NCBI GenBank assembly: GCA_963169765.1
Contig: CAUJEN010000114.1
Span: forward strand, 1 to 64,000
DNA length: 64,000 nucleotides
Origin: QWHO01 sp021404945
GTDB taxonomy: Bacteria; Vulcanimicrobiota; Xenobia; Xenobiales; QWHO01
Reading direction: 5' to 3'
Shown here: positions 24,689-33,599 of the stretch, piece by piece
How positions within the stretch are numbered: position 1 is the first letter of the stretch
Layout: every line of letters begins with the position of its first letter
Made by a program: the position numbers and the translations under genes
The notes under the pieces: generated by a model
What the model saw: the letters and a program-made list of their open reading frames with translations, nothing else
What the model was told of the DNA's origin: nothing
Databases searched by the model: none

Positions 24689-25876
24689 ATGACCATCGAC
24701 TTCAACCCCGCTCTCAATAACGTATCCGGACCCGCCCGGGTGTCCCGGCCGCAGCTCGTGCCGCTCTCGGAAGCGCACGAAATGGGCCTGGTGAGCGCTC
24801 CATCTCCGGAGCAGATCAGCCAGCTGCAGGCCTACTACGGCGACGTGCTGGCCTCGTGCGACTGCGTCCGCGGGCTGGGTGGGCGCTGCTACCGGTTCGA
24901 AGATGCCGGCGCCGGTCAGGCCATCGAGAACCTGCAGCGCCAGAATCCCCAGGGCCCCCTGACCGCCGAGCAGCTTCTGCACCTGATTCAGAGCGCCACC
25001 GAAGACCTGGACAACAGCGCCGCCGGCGCCGAGTTCAACGACCTGCAGAAGTTCGTCCAGAGCAACTGGAACCGGATGGACGACAAGGCCAGGCAAGTCT
25101 GGCAGGTCTACTACGAGAAGGTCATGGAGTCTCGTTCCCAGGGCAAGAGCGGCATCGACAACCAGCAGTATGAGCAGATGCTTCAGGAGATGAAGGAGAT
25201 CGCTGGTTGCGAGGATGACAACCAGTTCAAGGACGCCAGTGCCGGCGCAGCCATCAAGGCTCTCGACCAGGAGAATCCCGAAGGCGTGATCTCCGGCGAG
25301 CAGATGCGGCGGCTGATCTACGATGCGACCAGTGATGCCGACAGCCAGGCTGCCGGTAAAGAGTTCGACGACCTGGCCAAATTTGTCAAGAAGAACTACG
25401 GGCGGCTCTCGGCCGAAGCCAAGGAGATGTGGGACATCTACGCCCGCACCGTGGAAGACTTGCGCAGCCAGGGTCAGAGCGGCATCCCTTCCGACCGTTA
25501 CGAGCAGATGTTTGACGAGATGCGCGAGATTGAGGAGTCCAACGACGAGGCCAGCGAGAACTACGAGGACGCCGGGGCCGGAGACGCCATCGAGAGCCTG
25601 CAGCGGCGCAACCCGGAAGGTCAGATCTCGGGGGTCCAGATGCGGCGGCTGGTCCTGGACGCCACCAAGGACAAGGACGGTCAGGCTGCCGGGGCCGAGT
25701 ACGAGGACTTGAAGCGATTCGTGGACGCCAATCGCGACCGCCTGTCGGACGAGGCACTGGCTATCTGGCAGGTGTACAGCCGCACGGTTGAGCGCGCGCG
25801 CTCGCAGGGGCAGTCCTTCATCGATGACCAGTCCTATCAGCAGATGCAGGAAGAGATGAAGGACGTTCTCGAGTAA
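24689..25876 (+). CDS. Triple-repeat helical protein, unknown function
   Basis: 395 residues; ATG with GGAGGG eight bases upstream. After a leader of about 70 residues containing CDCVRGLGGRC, three tandem repeats of about 105-115 residues follow. Each opens with (E/K)DA(G/S)AG-x-AI, has the NP-(E/Q)-G segment and the (R/L)(R/L)LIYDAT-type helix, and ends around (E/D)M(K/R)(E/D). Repeats 2 and 3 are closest to each other. No signal peptide, metal site or enzyme motif is seen. Strongly charged, mostly helical. Its AT-rich promoter region and isolation suggest its own regulation. Confidence 0.7.
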   Translation: MTIDFNPALNNVSGPARVSRPQLVPLSEAHEMGLVSAPSPEQISQLQAYYGDVLASCDCVRGLGGRCYRFEDAGAGQAIENLQRQNPQGPLTAEQLLHLIQSATEDLDNSAAGAEFNDLQKFVQSNWNRMDDKARQVWQVYYEKVMESRSQGKSGIDNQQYEQMLQEMKEIAGCEDDNQFKDASAGAAIKALDQENPEGVISGEQMRRLIYDATSDADSQAAGKEFDDLAKFVKKNYGRLSAEAKEMWDIYARTVEDLRSQGQSGIPSDRYEQMFDEMREIEESNDEASENYEDAGAGDAIESLQRRNPEGQISGVQMRRLVLDATKDKDGQAAGAEYEDLKRFVDANRDRLSDEALAIWQVYSRTVERARSQGQSFIDDQSYQQMQEEMKDVLE

Positions 25877-25966
25877 TCCTCAGCGGGGGCAGAGGTAAAC
25901 GTCCGAACCGGTCACGAAGAAGCTCGTGGGGGATCGGGCCGACGTCTATGTCGTCCAGCATCCTGA

Positions 25967-26295
25967 CAGACGAGAAGCCCCGCGCGGGAGTCGGCCTTCA
26001 CACCCACCGGGGTGGCGAGGAGCTCCCCAAAATTTGTTCAGGCAGCCCTGAAGCGGGGGCACGACCGGTGGGGCGACGATTGCTACCTGGCCCGCATTCT
26101 CTTGAGCCAGATGACCCGCGGAGACGCGATGAGTACCGGGGGCGTGGGTATCACCAGCTACCTGACCGACAACGAGTTCCCCATGGTGGATACCGGTTCA
26201 CCAGGCCTGGCAAGGAGCCCCGGTGCTTCGTGAGCAACTCCTTTGAGGCATTCGTCACCCTCAGGATCTTCCTCGATTGGGAGCAGTGCGACTGA
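25967..26295 (+). pseudogene. Possible frameshifted small-protein gene
   Basis: One frame (through about 26233) contains a protein-like run starting VARSSPKFVQAALKRG and ending SYLTDNEFPMVDTG. It then becomes low-quality while a second frame takes over with FVSNSFEAFVTL-type residues to a stop at 26295. No single frame covers both. The residues look like a decayed gene rather than noise, but the family was not recognised, so this is tentative. Confidence 0.35.
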
Positions 26296-26386
26296 GCCGG
26301 CAGGTCTGATCGGGAGGCGAGGAAGAACTCCCGCTCTTTTCCGACCAGAAAATCCACACCCAGATCCTGTGAGAGGGCTCCAGACG

Positions 26387-29300
26387 ATGCGGCTTCGCGC
26401 CTTAATTTTGCTCATGCTGATTCTGTGGGGGGCCATGCAGGCCTTCTCGGATCAGGAGGAAGACGGCATGCCCACCAGCGCACCCAACCAGGGCCTCAGT
26501 TTCCAACTCAGCGAGGGCGCACCAGCCGACGGCGGCGCGGACCGGGTGCCCCCGGCTCAGGCCCGACCCCTCTCGGCCTCTGAAGCAGAGGCCGTGCTCA
26601 AGCGATTGCCGCCCTTCAAGGTGGCCGGCCAGACCACCGAGTTCGCCCTGCGCGAGAAGTCTCAGCCGGCACCCCGCACGGGCAAGACCGTCGAGATGCC
26701 GTTCCCGCCTCCTCAGGCTCCGGACCGGCCGGCGGTGGCGCCCAAAACCCTGGAGGTGCTGCGCAAGATCCCCGAAGGCGCGGTGCCGCTCGCTCCTCAG
26801 CTTTCGGTGACCTTCAACCAGCCCATGGTCGCGGTCACCTCCCACGCTGAGCTGGCCTCCGAGACCCCGGTCAAGCTCACCCCTCAGCCCCCGGGCAACT
26901 GGCGCTGGGTGGGCACCCAGACCATCCTGTTCGACCCCCGCGGGGGAAGCAGCGTCAAAGCACGCTTTCCGATGTCTACCGACTACCGCATCGAGGTGCC
27001 TGCCGGCACGAAGTCGGCTTCCGGACAGGCTCTGGCCTCCTCTGTGAGCTGGTCGTTTCAGACTCCCAGCGTGCAGTTTGAGTCCAGCTCTCCCAGCGCC
27101 GGCTACCCTCAGCCCCTCGACCCGCTGATGCACGTGGTGCTCAATCAGGATATCGACCCGGCCGCCGTGCTCGCCACCATCAAGCTCACGGGCGGAGAGC
27201 AGAGCGTGCCGCTGCGTGCGGCCACCACGGCCGAGATCGAGAAGGCCGGGCTGAAGGACCTGCCCGCCAACCGCCGGGTCATCTTCAAGCCGGTCAGTCC
27301 GCTGGTGCCTGCCACCAGCTACACCGTCACCATGGGCCCGGGCACTCCCTCGCTGGAGGGCCCGCTCAAGACCGCCTCGGCTCAGACCTTTGGTTTTCGT
27401 ACCTACGACAGGTTCCGGGTGGTGGAAGCCCGCTGCGGCTGGAACGACAACTGCCCGCCCCTGACGCCCTTCACGATCCAGTTCAACAATCCCATCGACG
27501 TCAAGAAATTCAAGCCGTCCATGGTCACCGTCAGCCCTGAGCTGCCGCGCCTGAAGATTGACGCCTCGGGCAGCACCCTGGTCATCCGGGGCGAGTCAAA
27601 GGGGCGCACCACCTACCGCGTGCGCCTCTCGGGCGAGTTGCCCGACAGCTTTGGCCAGCGGCTCGAAAAAGAAGACCTGCTCACCTTCAAGGTGGGCTCG
27701 GCCACCCCCACGCTGGTCAACATCGGCGGCCAGCTGGCCGTGATCGATCCCTACGGTCCGCCCAGTTACTCTGTGTACTGCATCAACCACCAGAGCCTGA
27801 AGGTGAAGATCCACTCGGTCGACCCCGAAGACTGGGTCGAGTTCTGCAAGCGGCTGGCCAGCGAGACCCACAAGACGCCCTTCGTGTCCCCCGGCCAGCG
27901 GGTGTTCGACGGCAGTGTCCCGACCGGGGCCCGTCCAGACGAGCTGACCGAGGTGCGCATCGACCTCAAGTCAGCCCTCAAGGAGGGCCGCGGGATGGCC
28001 GTGGTGGTGATCGAGCCGGCCGTGCAGGCCAGGGAGGACTACCGGCGCCAGCGCATCGTGACCTGGGTGCAGGTCACCGAGCTGGGCCTGGATGCGGCCA
28101 ACGACGCGCGCACCCTGCAAGGCTGGGTCAACTCGCTCAAGGATGGCAAGCCGGTGGCCGGCGCAACCTTGAGCCTGCTGGACGTGGAAGGCAAGACCGT
28201 GGTCAAGGGCGAGAGCGGGGCTGATGGCCTGGCCCGGCTGGCGCTGGGGGCCAACGCCCCCCTGCTGGTGGCCCACAAAGGCGCGGATGTGGCCATCCTA
28301 CCCGAGCAGGCCCACTACTGGGCCTATTCCAGAGGCTGGCACGCCGTCTCGGAGAGCGACTCGCTTCGCTGGTTCGTGGTGGACGATCGCAAGATGTATC
28401 GCCCGGCCGAGACCGTCCATCTGAAGGGCTGGCTGCGCCGCTATGGGGCCGGCCCCAAAGGGGACGTGAGCGCCCTTCAGGGCGAGGTCACCAGGATCAG
28501 CTACACGGTGGACGATTCGCGCGGCAACGAGATCCTCAAGGGCGAGACGCCGGTCACTCCTGATGGGGGCTTTGACCTCAAGCTGGCGCTGCCCAAGACC
28601 CCCAACCTGGGCCACGCCCGGGTCGAGTTGTCGGCCTCTCCCTCCAGCGGCCTGAACGGCTCGAGCTACACCCACGGTTTCCAGATCGAGGAGTTCCGCC
28701 GTCCTGAGTTCGAGGTCAGCGCCAGCGCCGACCCGGCCAGCTCGATCGTGGGCAGCTCGGCGGTGGCGACGGCGGCGGCCAAATACTATGCCGGCGGGGG
28801 CCTGGCCGGGGCGCCGGTGCAGTGGCATGTGACCAGCACGCCGGGCTCGTTCACCCCTCCAGGACGGAGCGAATACAGCTTCGGTACCTGGACCCCCTGG
28901 TGGGGCTGGGGCTGGGAGGGCCGCTATTTCTCGCGCTCGGGTCAGTCCACCAGCAAGAGCTTCCAGGCCGTGACCGATTCGGCCGGGATCCACCACCTGA
29001 AGATGGACTTCCGGGCGGTGGATCCGCCCACGCCCACGGTGGTGCGGGCCGAGGCTTCGGTGACGGACGTCAACCGGCAGGCCTGGAGCGCCTCCACCTC
29101 GGTGCTGGTGCACCCCTCCGACCTCTACCTGGGCCTCAAGACGCCTCGCTCCTTCGTCGAGAAGGGGCAGCCCATCGAGCTTGAGATCCTGGCCTGCGAC
29201 CGTGAAGGCAAGGCCGTGGCCGGGCGCACCATCGAGGCGCTGGCCTACCGACAGGACTACGAGGTGGTGGAGGGCGAGTACCGCCCCACCCGCACCGACG

Positions 29301-32300
29301 TGCAGACGAAATCGGCCGTCAGCTCGGCCGGGGCTCCCCTCAAGCTGAGCTTTCAGACCCCGGCGGGGGGCACCTACAAGCTGGAGGTGCGCGGCACCGA
29401 CGAGCAGGGCCGCGCCAACCTGAGCGAGCTGACCATCTGGGTGGCCGGTGGCAAGCGTCCCCCCGAGCGCAAGGTGGAGCAAGAGCAAGTCACCCTGATC
29501 CCCAACCAGAAAGAGTTCCGGGCCGGCGAGACGGCCGAGCTCCTGGTGCAGGCTCCCTTCTACCCCGCCGAGGGGGTCATGACCCTGCGCCGCTCGGGCC
29601 TGCTCGAGACCAGGGTCTTCCGGATGGAAGGGCCCTCGACCATCCTCAAGGTGCCTATCGAGGAGGGCTACGTGCCCAACCTGTACGTTCAGGTCGACCT
29701 GGTGGGGGCGGCCGAGCGGCCTCCCTCCAAGCGGCCAGCTTACGCGGTGGGCTCGCTGAACCTGCCCGTGCCGCCATACGCTCGAACGTTGAACGTGAGC
29801 GTGCAGCCGACCCACCCGGCCACCGAGCCGGGGGCTCAGACCTCGCTGCAGGTCAAGGTCGCGGGACCTGACGGCCGGGGCCTGGCCGGGGCCGAGGTGG
29901 CCCTGTTCGTGGTGGACGAGGCGGTGCTGTCGCTGACCGGATACCAGTTCCCCAACCCGCTGCACGTATTCTACGGCCAGCGGGGAGCCGGGGTGAGCGA
30001 CTACCACCTGCGCCAGTACGTGCTGCTGGCCGAGCTCGACCAGTTGCAGCAGGCGGTCGAGCAGAAAGAGCGCGAGGGCATGGCCAAGATGAATTCCGGC
30101 GGCATCATGCCCATGCCTGCCGCTGCTCCTCCTCCGGGGGCTCCCAGGCGCCTCAAGGGCGAGGCTTCCAGCGAGATGGACAACGAGAGGGCCGGCAAGG
30201 ATGCCAGCACCCCCATCGCCGTGCGCACCGATTTCAACCCCCTGGCCCTGTTCGCGCCGGTGGTGCGCACCGACGCCCAGGGAATGGCCAGCGTGCCCTT
30301 CAAGCTGCCCGACAACCTGACCCGCTACCGCATCGTGGCCCTGGCCGCGCGCGGGCGCGACTTCGGCAAGGGCGAGGCGGCCCTGGTGGCTCGCCTGCCC
30401 CTGATGGTGCGCCCCTCCCCACCGCGTTTTGCCAATTTCGGCGATCGCTTCGAGCTGCCGGTGGTGCTGCAGAACCAGACCGACCGTCCCCTCGAGGTGC
30501 AGGTGGCGGCTCGCTCTTCCAACGCCAGCCTGACGGCGGCCACCGGCTACGCCCTCACGGTGCCGGCCAACAATCGGCTCGAGGTGCGCTTCCCCACAGC
30601 TACCGAGCAGGCCGGGCGGGCCGCCTTCCAGGTGGGCGCGGTGGCCGGCACCTGCGCCGACGCGGCCGAGCTCAACCTGCCGGTGTGGACGCCGGCCACC
30701 AGCGAGGCTTTCGCCACCTACGGCGTCATCGACGAAGGCTCCATCGCCCAGCCGGTCAAGACACCCGGCGCGGTGTTCCCCCAGTTCGGGGGGCTGGACG
30801 TGACCACCACCTCCACCGCCGTGCAAGAGCTGACCGACGCCGTGCTCTACCTGGTGCGCTATCCCTTCGACTGCTCCGAGCAGGTGTCGTCGCGCTTACT
30901 GGCAATCGCCGCCCTCAAGGACGTGCTCGGCGCCTTCAAAGCCGCCAATCTGCCCGATCCGGCCACCCTCAAGGCGGGGGTGGACCAGGACATCGAGCGC
31001 CTGCGTCTCTTGCAGGCCTACAACGGCGGCTTCGGCTTCTGGAACACCTCCTCGGAGACCTGGCCCTACCTCAGCGTGCACGTGGCCCACTCGCTGGTGC
31101 GTGCCCGCGAGAAGGGCTTCAAGGTGCCCGATGACATGCTCGCGCGGAGCTCGGGCTATCTCAAGCAGATCGAGAGCCACATCCCCGGTTGGTACGGCCC
31201 CGACGCTCGTCGCGCCATCATCGCCTACGCTCTCTACGTGCGCCACCGCATGAAGGACTCCGACTTCGCCAGGGCGCGCTGGCTCATCGCCGACGCGGGC
31301 GGGGTGGACAAGCTGCCCATGGAGGCGGTGGGCTGGATTCTCTACGTCATGAGCAAAGACCCCGGCTCGGCCCAGCAGGTGACGGCCATCCGGGCCTTCC
31401 TCAACAACCGCGTGACCGAGACCGCCAGCACGGCGCACTTTGTGACCTCCTACAATGAGGAGAGCGGCTGGCTGGTGCTGGCCTCCGACCGCCGGGTGGA
31501 CGGCATCATGCTGGAAGCCCTGATCGAGGATCAGCCCAAGAACGACGTCATTCCTAAGCTGGTGCGCGGGCTTCTGGGCCACCGCAAGGCGGGCCACTGG
31601 CTCAACACCCAGGAGAACTGCTTTGTGCTCCTGGCTCTGGACCGCTACTTCAACACCTACGAGAAGATCACGCCCGATTTCGTGGCCCGAGTGTGGCTCG
31701 GCGATCAGTTCGCCGGCGAGGCCAGATTCGTCGGCCGCGAGACGAAGCGCCAGAACATCCGCGTGCCCATGAGCTACCTCGAGGGCAAGGGCACCCAGAA
31801 CCTGATCCTCAGCAAGACCGGAGCCGGGCGGCTCTACTACCGCCTGGGCATGGAGTACGCCCCGCGCAACCTCAAGCTCGACCCGGCCGACCACGGCTTT
31901 GCGGTGGAGAGGATCTATGAAGGCGTTGACTCGGACAAGGACGTCTCTCGCGATGCCGAGGGGGTGTGGCACGTGAAGGCTGGCTCGCGCGTGCGGGTGC
32001 GGTTGACCATGGCCGCCCCCTCGCGGCGCTACCACGTGGCTCTGGTGGATCCGATGCCGGCCGGTCTGGAGGCTCTCAACCCGGCTCTGGCGGTCACCGG
32101 CAGCGTGCCCGCCGACCCCAAGGCCCGGGGCGCCTACTGGTACTGGCTGGGCACCTGGTACGAGCACCAGAACATGCGCGACGAGCGGGTGGAGGCCTTC
32201 GCCTCACTGCTCTGGGCGGGGGTCTACGAATACAGCTACGTGGCTCGCGCGACCACGCCGGGCAACTTCGTGGTTCCCCCGGCTCGGGCCGAGGAGATGT

Positions 32301-32353
32301 ACGCCCCGGAGACGTTCGGGCGCTCGGGCAGCGACCGGGTGATCGTGGAGTAG
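26387..32353 (+). CDS. Bacterial alpha-2-macroglobulin
   Basis: 1,988 residues from ATG 26387 with a signal peptide (RLRALILLMLILWGAMQAFS). The N-terminal region has Ig-like macroglobulin domains; an MG2-like segment is near 650-700 (DRKMYRPAETVHLKGWLRR). A proline/alanine-rich bait-type stretch (MPAAAPPPGAPRR) precedes the A2M segment FNPLALFAPVVRTDAQGMA near 1281. The thioester motif CSEQ is at about residue 1496 (YPFDCSEQVSSRLL). This is a periplasmic protease trap: cleavage of the bait lets the thioester capture the attacker. No pbpC partner is beside it. A terminator follows at 32461. Confidence 0.93.
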   Translation: MRLRALILLMLILWGAMQAFSDQEEDGMPTSAPNQGLSFQLSEGAPADGGADRVPPAQARPLSASEAEAVLKRLPPFKVAGQTTEFALREKSQPAPRTGKTVEMPFPPPQAPDRPAVAPKTLEVLRKIPEGAVPLAPQLSVTFNQPMVAVTSHAELASETPVKLTPQPPGNWRWVGTQTILFDPRGGSSVKARFPMSTDYRIEVPAGTKSASGQALASSVSWSFQTPSVQFESSSPSAGYPQPLDPLMHVVLNQDIDPAAVLATIKLTGGEQSVPLRAATTAEIEKAGLKDLPANRRVIFKPVSPLVPATSYTVTMGPGTPSLEGPLKTASAQTFGFRTYDRFRVVEARCGWNDNCPPLTPFTIQFNNPIDVKKFKPSMVTVSPELPRLKIDASGSTLVIRGESKGRTTYRVRLSGELPDSFGQRLEKEDLLTFKVGSATPTLVNIGGQLAVIDPYGPPSYSVYCINHQSLKVKIHSVDPEDWVEFCKRLASETHKTPFVSPGQRVFDGSVPTGARPDELTEVRIDLKSALKEGRGMAVVVIEPAVQAREDYRRQRIVTWVQVTELGLDAANDARTLQGWVNSLKDGKPVAGATLSLLDVEGKTVVKGESGADGLARLALGANAPLLVAHKGADVAILPEQAHYWAYSRGWHAVSESDSLRWFVVDDRKMYRPAETVHLKGWLRRYGAGPKGDVSALQGEVTRISYTVDDSRGNEILKGETPVTPDGGFDLKLALPKTPNLGHARVELSASPSSGLNGSSYTHGFQIEEFRRPEFEVSASADPASSIVGSSAVATAAAKYYAGGGLAGAPVQWHVTSTPGSFTPPGRSEYSFGTWTPWWGWGWEGRYFSRSGQSTSKSFQAVTDSAGIHHLKMDFRAVDPPTPTVVRAEASVTDVNRQAWSASTSVLVHPSDLYLGLKTPRSFVEKGQPIELEILACDREGKAVAGRTIEALAYRQDYEVVEGEYRPTRTDVQTKSAVSSAGAPLKLSFQTPAGGTYKLEVRGTDEQGRANLSELTIWVAGGKRPPERKVEQEQVTLIPNQKEFRAGETAELLVQAPFYPAEGVMTLRRSGLLETRVFRMEGPSTILKVPIEEGYVPNLYVQVDLVGAAERPPSKRPAYAVGSLNLPVPPYARTLNVSVQPTHPATEPGAQTSLQVKVAGPDGRGLAGAEVALFVVDEAVLSLTGYQFPNPLHVFYGQRGAGVSDYHLRQYVLLAELDQLQQAVEQKEREGMAKMNSGGIMPMPAAAPPPGAPRRLKGEASSEMDNERAGKDASTPIAVRTDFNPLALFAPVVRTDAQGMASVPFKLPDNLTRYRIVALAARGRDFGKGEAALVARLPLMVRPSPPRFANFGDRFELPVVLQNQTDRPLEVQVAARSSNASLTAATGYALTVPANNRLEVRFPTATEQAGRAAFQVGAVAGTCADAAELNLPVWTPATSEAFATYGVIDEGSIAQPVKTPGAVFPQFGGLDVTTTSTAVQELTDAVLYLVRYPFDCSEQVSSRLLAIAALKDVLGAFKAANLPDPATLKAGVDQDIERLRLLQAYNGGFGFWNTSSETWPYLSVHVAHSLVRAREKGFKVPDDMLARSSGYLKQIESHIPGWYGPDARRAIIAYALYVRHRMKDSDFARARWLIADAGGVDKLPMEAVGWILYVMSKDPGSAQQVTAIRAFLNNRVTETASTAHFVTSYNEESGWLVLASDRRVDGIMLEALIEDQPKNDVIPKLVRGLLGHRKAGHWLNTQENCFVLLALDRYFNTYEKITPDFVARVWLGDQFAGEARFVGRETKRQNIRVPMSYLEGKGTQNLILSKTGAGRLYYRLGMEYAPRNLKLDPADHGFAVERIYEGVDSDKDVSRDAEGVWHVKAGSRVRVRLTMAAPSRRYHVALVDPMPAGLEALNPALAVTGSVPADPKARGAYWYWLGTWYEHQNMRDERVEAFASLLWAGVYEYSYVARATTPGNFVVPPARAEEMYAPETFGRSGSDRVIVE

Positions 32354-32460
32354 CCATGGGCGGTGCGGCGGAACTCGTCGATGACGAGGTTCACGTCGCG
32401 GCGCGTGGAGGTTTCACGCCGTTGCCATGAAGACAGGCGCTCAAATAGTGGAGGGATGTC

Positions 32461-32484
32461 GAGCCGCACGGGGCGGCTCTTTCG
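32461..32484 (+). terminator. Intrinsic terminator after the alpha-2-macroglobulin gene
   Basis: GAGCCGC - ACGG - GGCGGCTC followed by TTTCG. 32354-32460 and 32485-32595 hold no other gene. Confidence 0.65.
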
Positions 32485-32595
32485 TCAAGGTTGGGCGAAG
32501 CTCTTGCACCTGTTCCCGGCGCAAACGAAGGCCTGACGGAACAGGCGACTTTGCGGCATGCTGCCCGTAGGCATTCCTCGTCCTGGCGTCGGGCT

Positions 32596-33138
32596 TTAAG
32601 CCGAGAGAGCCCCTCGCTTCTTGAGGCGAACGCCCGGCAAGTGGACCTCTTTGTCCGACTCGAAGATGGCGCTGGCGCGCTTGATCCCCTCCCCGAGTCG
32701 CCGGACCTCGTCTTCGGCCTCACCCGCGACGAGCGCCTCGCGGGCCTGGTTGAGCAGGCTCTTCACTTCGCTCACGGCCTTGAGCGAGTGGTCGAGCTTC
32801 TTCTGGTAGAAGGCCCGCTCGCTCTTGTAGACCCGCACCTCCATCAGGTGCTGGTACGAGTCGCGCCAGCCTTTGAAGAAGCAGCCGAAGCCAACCAGCG
32901 CGGCCAGGTTGGCCCCGGGCACGCTGAGGCCCACCGCGATGCCCGTCAGCCCGCCAGCTACCCAGAGGCAGGACTTCGTCAGGCTCCTTTTGGCCGTTTT
33001 GACGGCCGTCTCGCAGCTGTTGACCTCGCTGGTGTACCGGTCCAGCACGGGCTGCCAGGCGGCGATGTGTAACTCGTGGGCCTGGATGCGGTCGCGCAAG
33101 TCATTCGAGCGAGGAGTGGGGGCTCCGATCTGGATCAT
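32596..33138 (-). CDS. Membrane protein with coiled-coil tail, unknown function
   Basis: 180 residues. AAGGTCAG lies shortly before the ATG. A helical N-terminal part leads to a double hydrophobic segment (SCLWVAGGLTGIAVGLSV; GANLAALVGFGCFFKGW), then a long charged helical region (ERAFYQKKLDHSLKAVSEVK) that may be a coiled coil. No catalytic motif. It converges on the alpha-2-macroglobulin gene. Function unknown. Confidence 0.6.
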   Translation of the reverse strand: MIQIGAPTPRSNDLRDRIQAHELHIAAWQPVLDRYTSEVNSCETAVKTAKRSLTKSCLWVAGGLTGIAVGLSVPGANLAALVGFGCFFKGWRDSYQHLMEVRVYKSERAFYQKKLDHSLKAVSEVKSLLNQAREALVAGEAEDEVRRLGEGIKRASAIFESDKEVHLPGVRLKKRGALSA

Positions 33139-33239
33139 GGTCTGACCTTAGTGGGATGGGCTGAAAAAGCTCTCACACTCGATTAGAGCGTAGCGACAGA
33201 GAGCAATTCTTGATCTCCCGGCATCTCCCAACTCCCCCA

Positions 33240-33599
33240 TCTCTCCTGAATCCGACGGGGGCCAGGATCCGGTCCATCATCGCGATCTCGATCGCCAGGG
33301 CTATCACGGGGCGGTGGTCTGGTCCTGGCAGTCGGCCATGATGCAGGCCGGGCTGGCGCGCCAGCAAGAGCGCTACCCCGAGCTGGCGCCCCGGCTGAAG
33401 GCGGCCATCGCGCGCCTGCAGAAGGCCGAGCAGCAGGCCGGCCCGCTGGCGACCTCCGAGCTGTGGACCCACGAGGTGGTGGAGGGCGAGTGGAAGGCCG
33501 CTCCCTGGGGCGGCCAGGCGGCCGCCGGGGGAGACGAGTCCAACGCGGCCCCAGCTCTGGAGCACGGTCTACCCGGCCGTGTTGATGCGCACCGGTTAA
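33240..33599 (+). pseudogene. C-terminal remnant of a glycoside hydrolase-like gene
   Basis: A frame running through HRDLDRQGYHGAVVWSWQSA and ELWTHEVVEGEWKAAPWGG has the look of the end of an amylo-alpha-1,6-glucosidase-type protein. Near 33530-33560 that frame becomes poor, and another continues with QLWSTVYPAVLMRTG and a TAA at 33597-33599. So the fragment is 5-prime truncated and frameshifted. It converges on the HExxH gene, whose stop it overlaps by a few bases. The family assignment is an inference from composition. Confidence 0.5.

Noticed and set aside
28298..30826. Long minus-strand open frame inside the alpha-2-macroglobulin gene
   Set aside because: Antisense shadow caused by GC-rich codon use; no ribosome-binding site or family motif.
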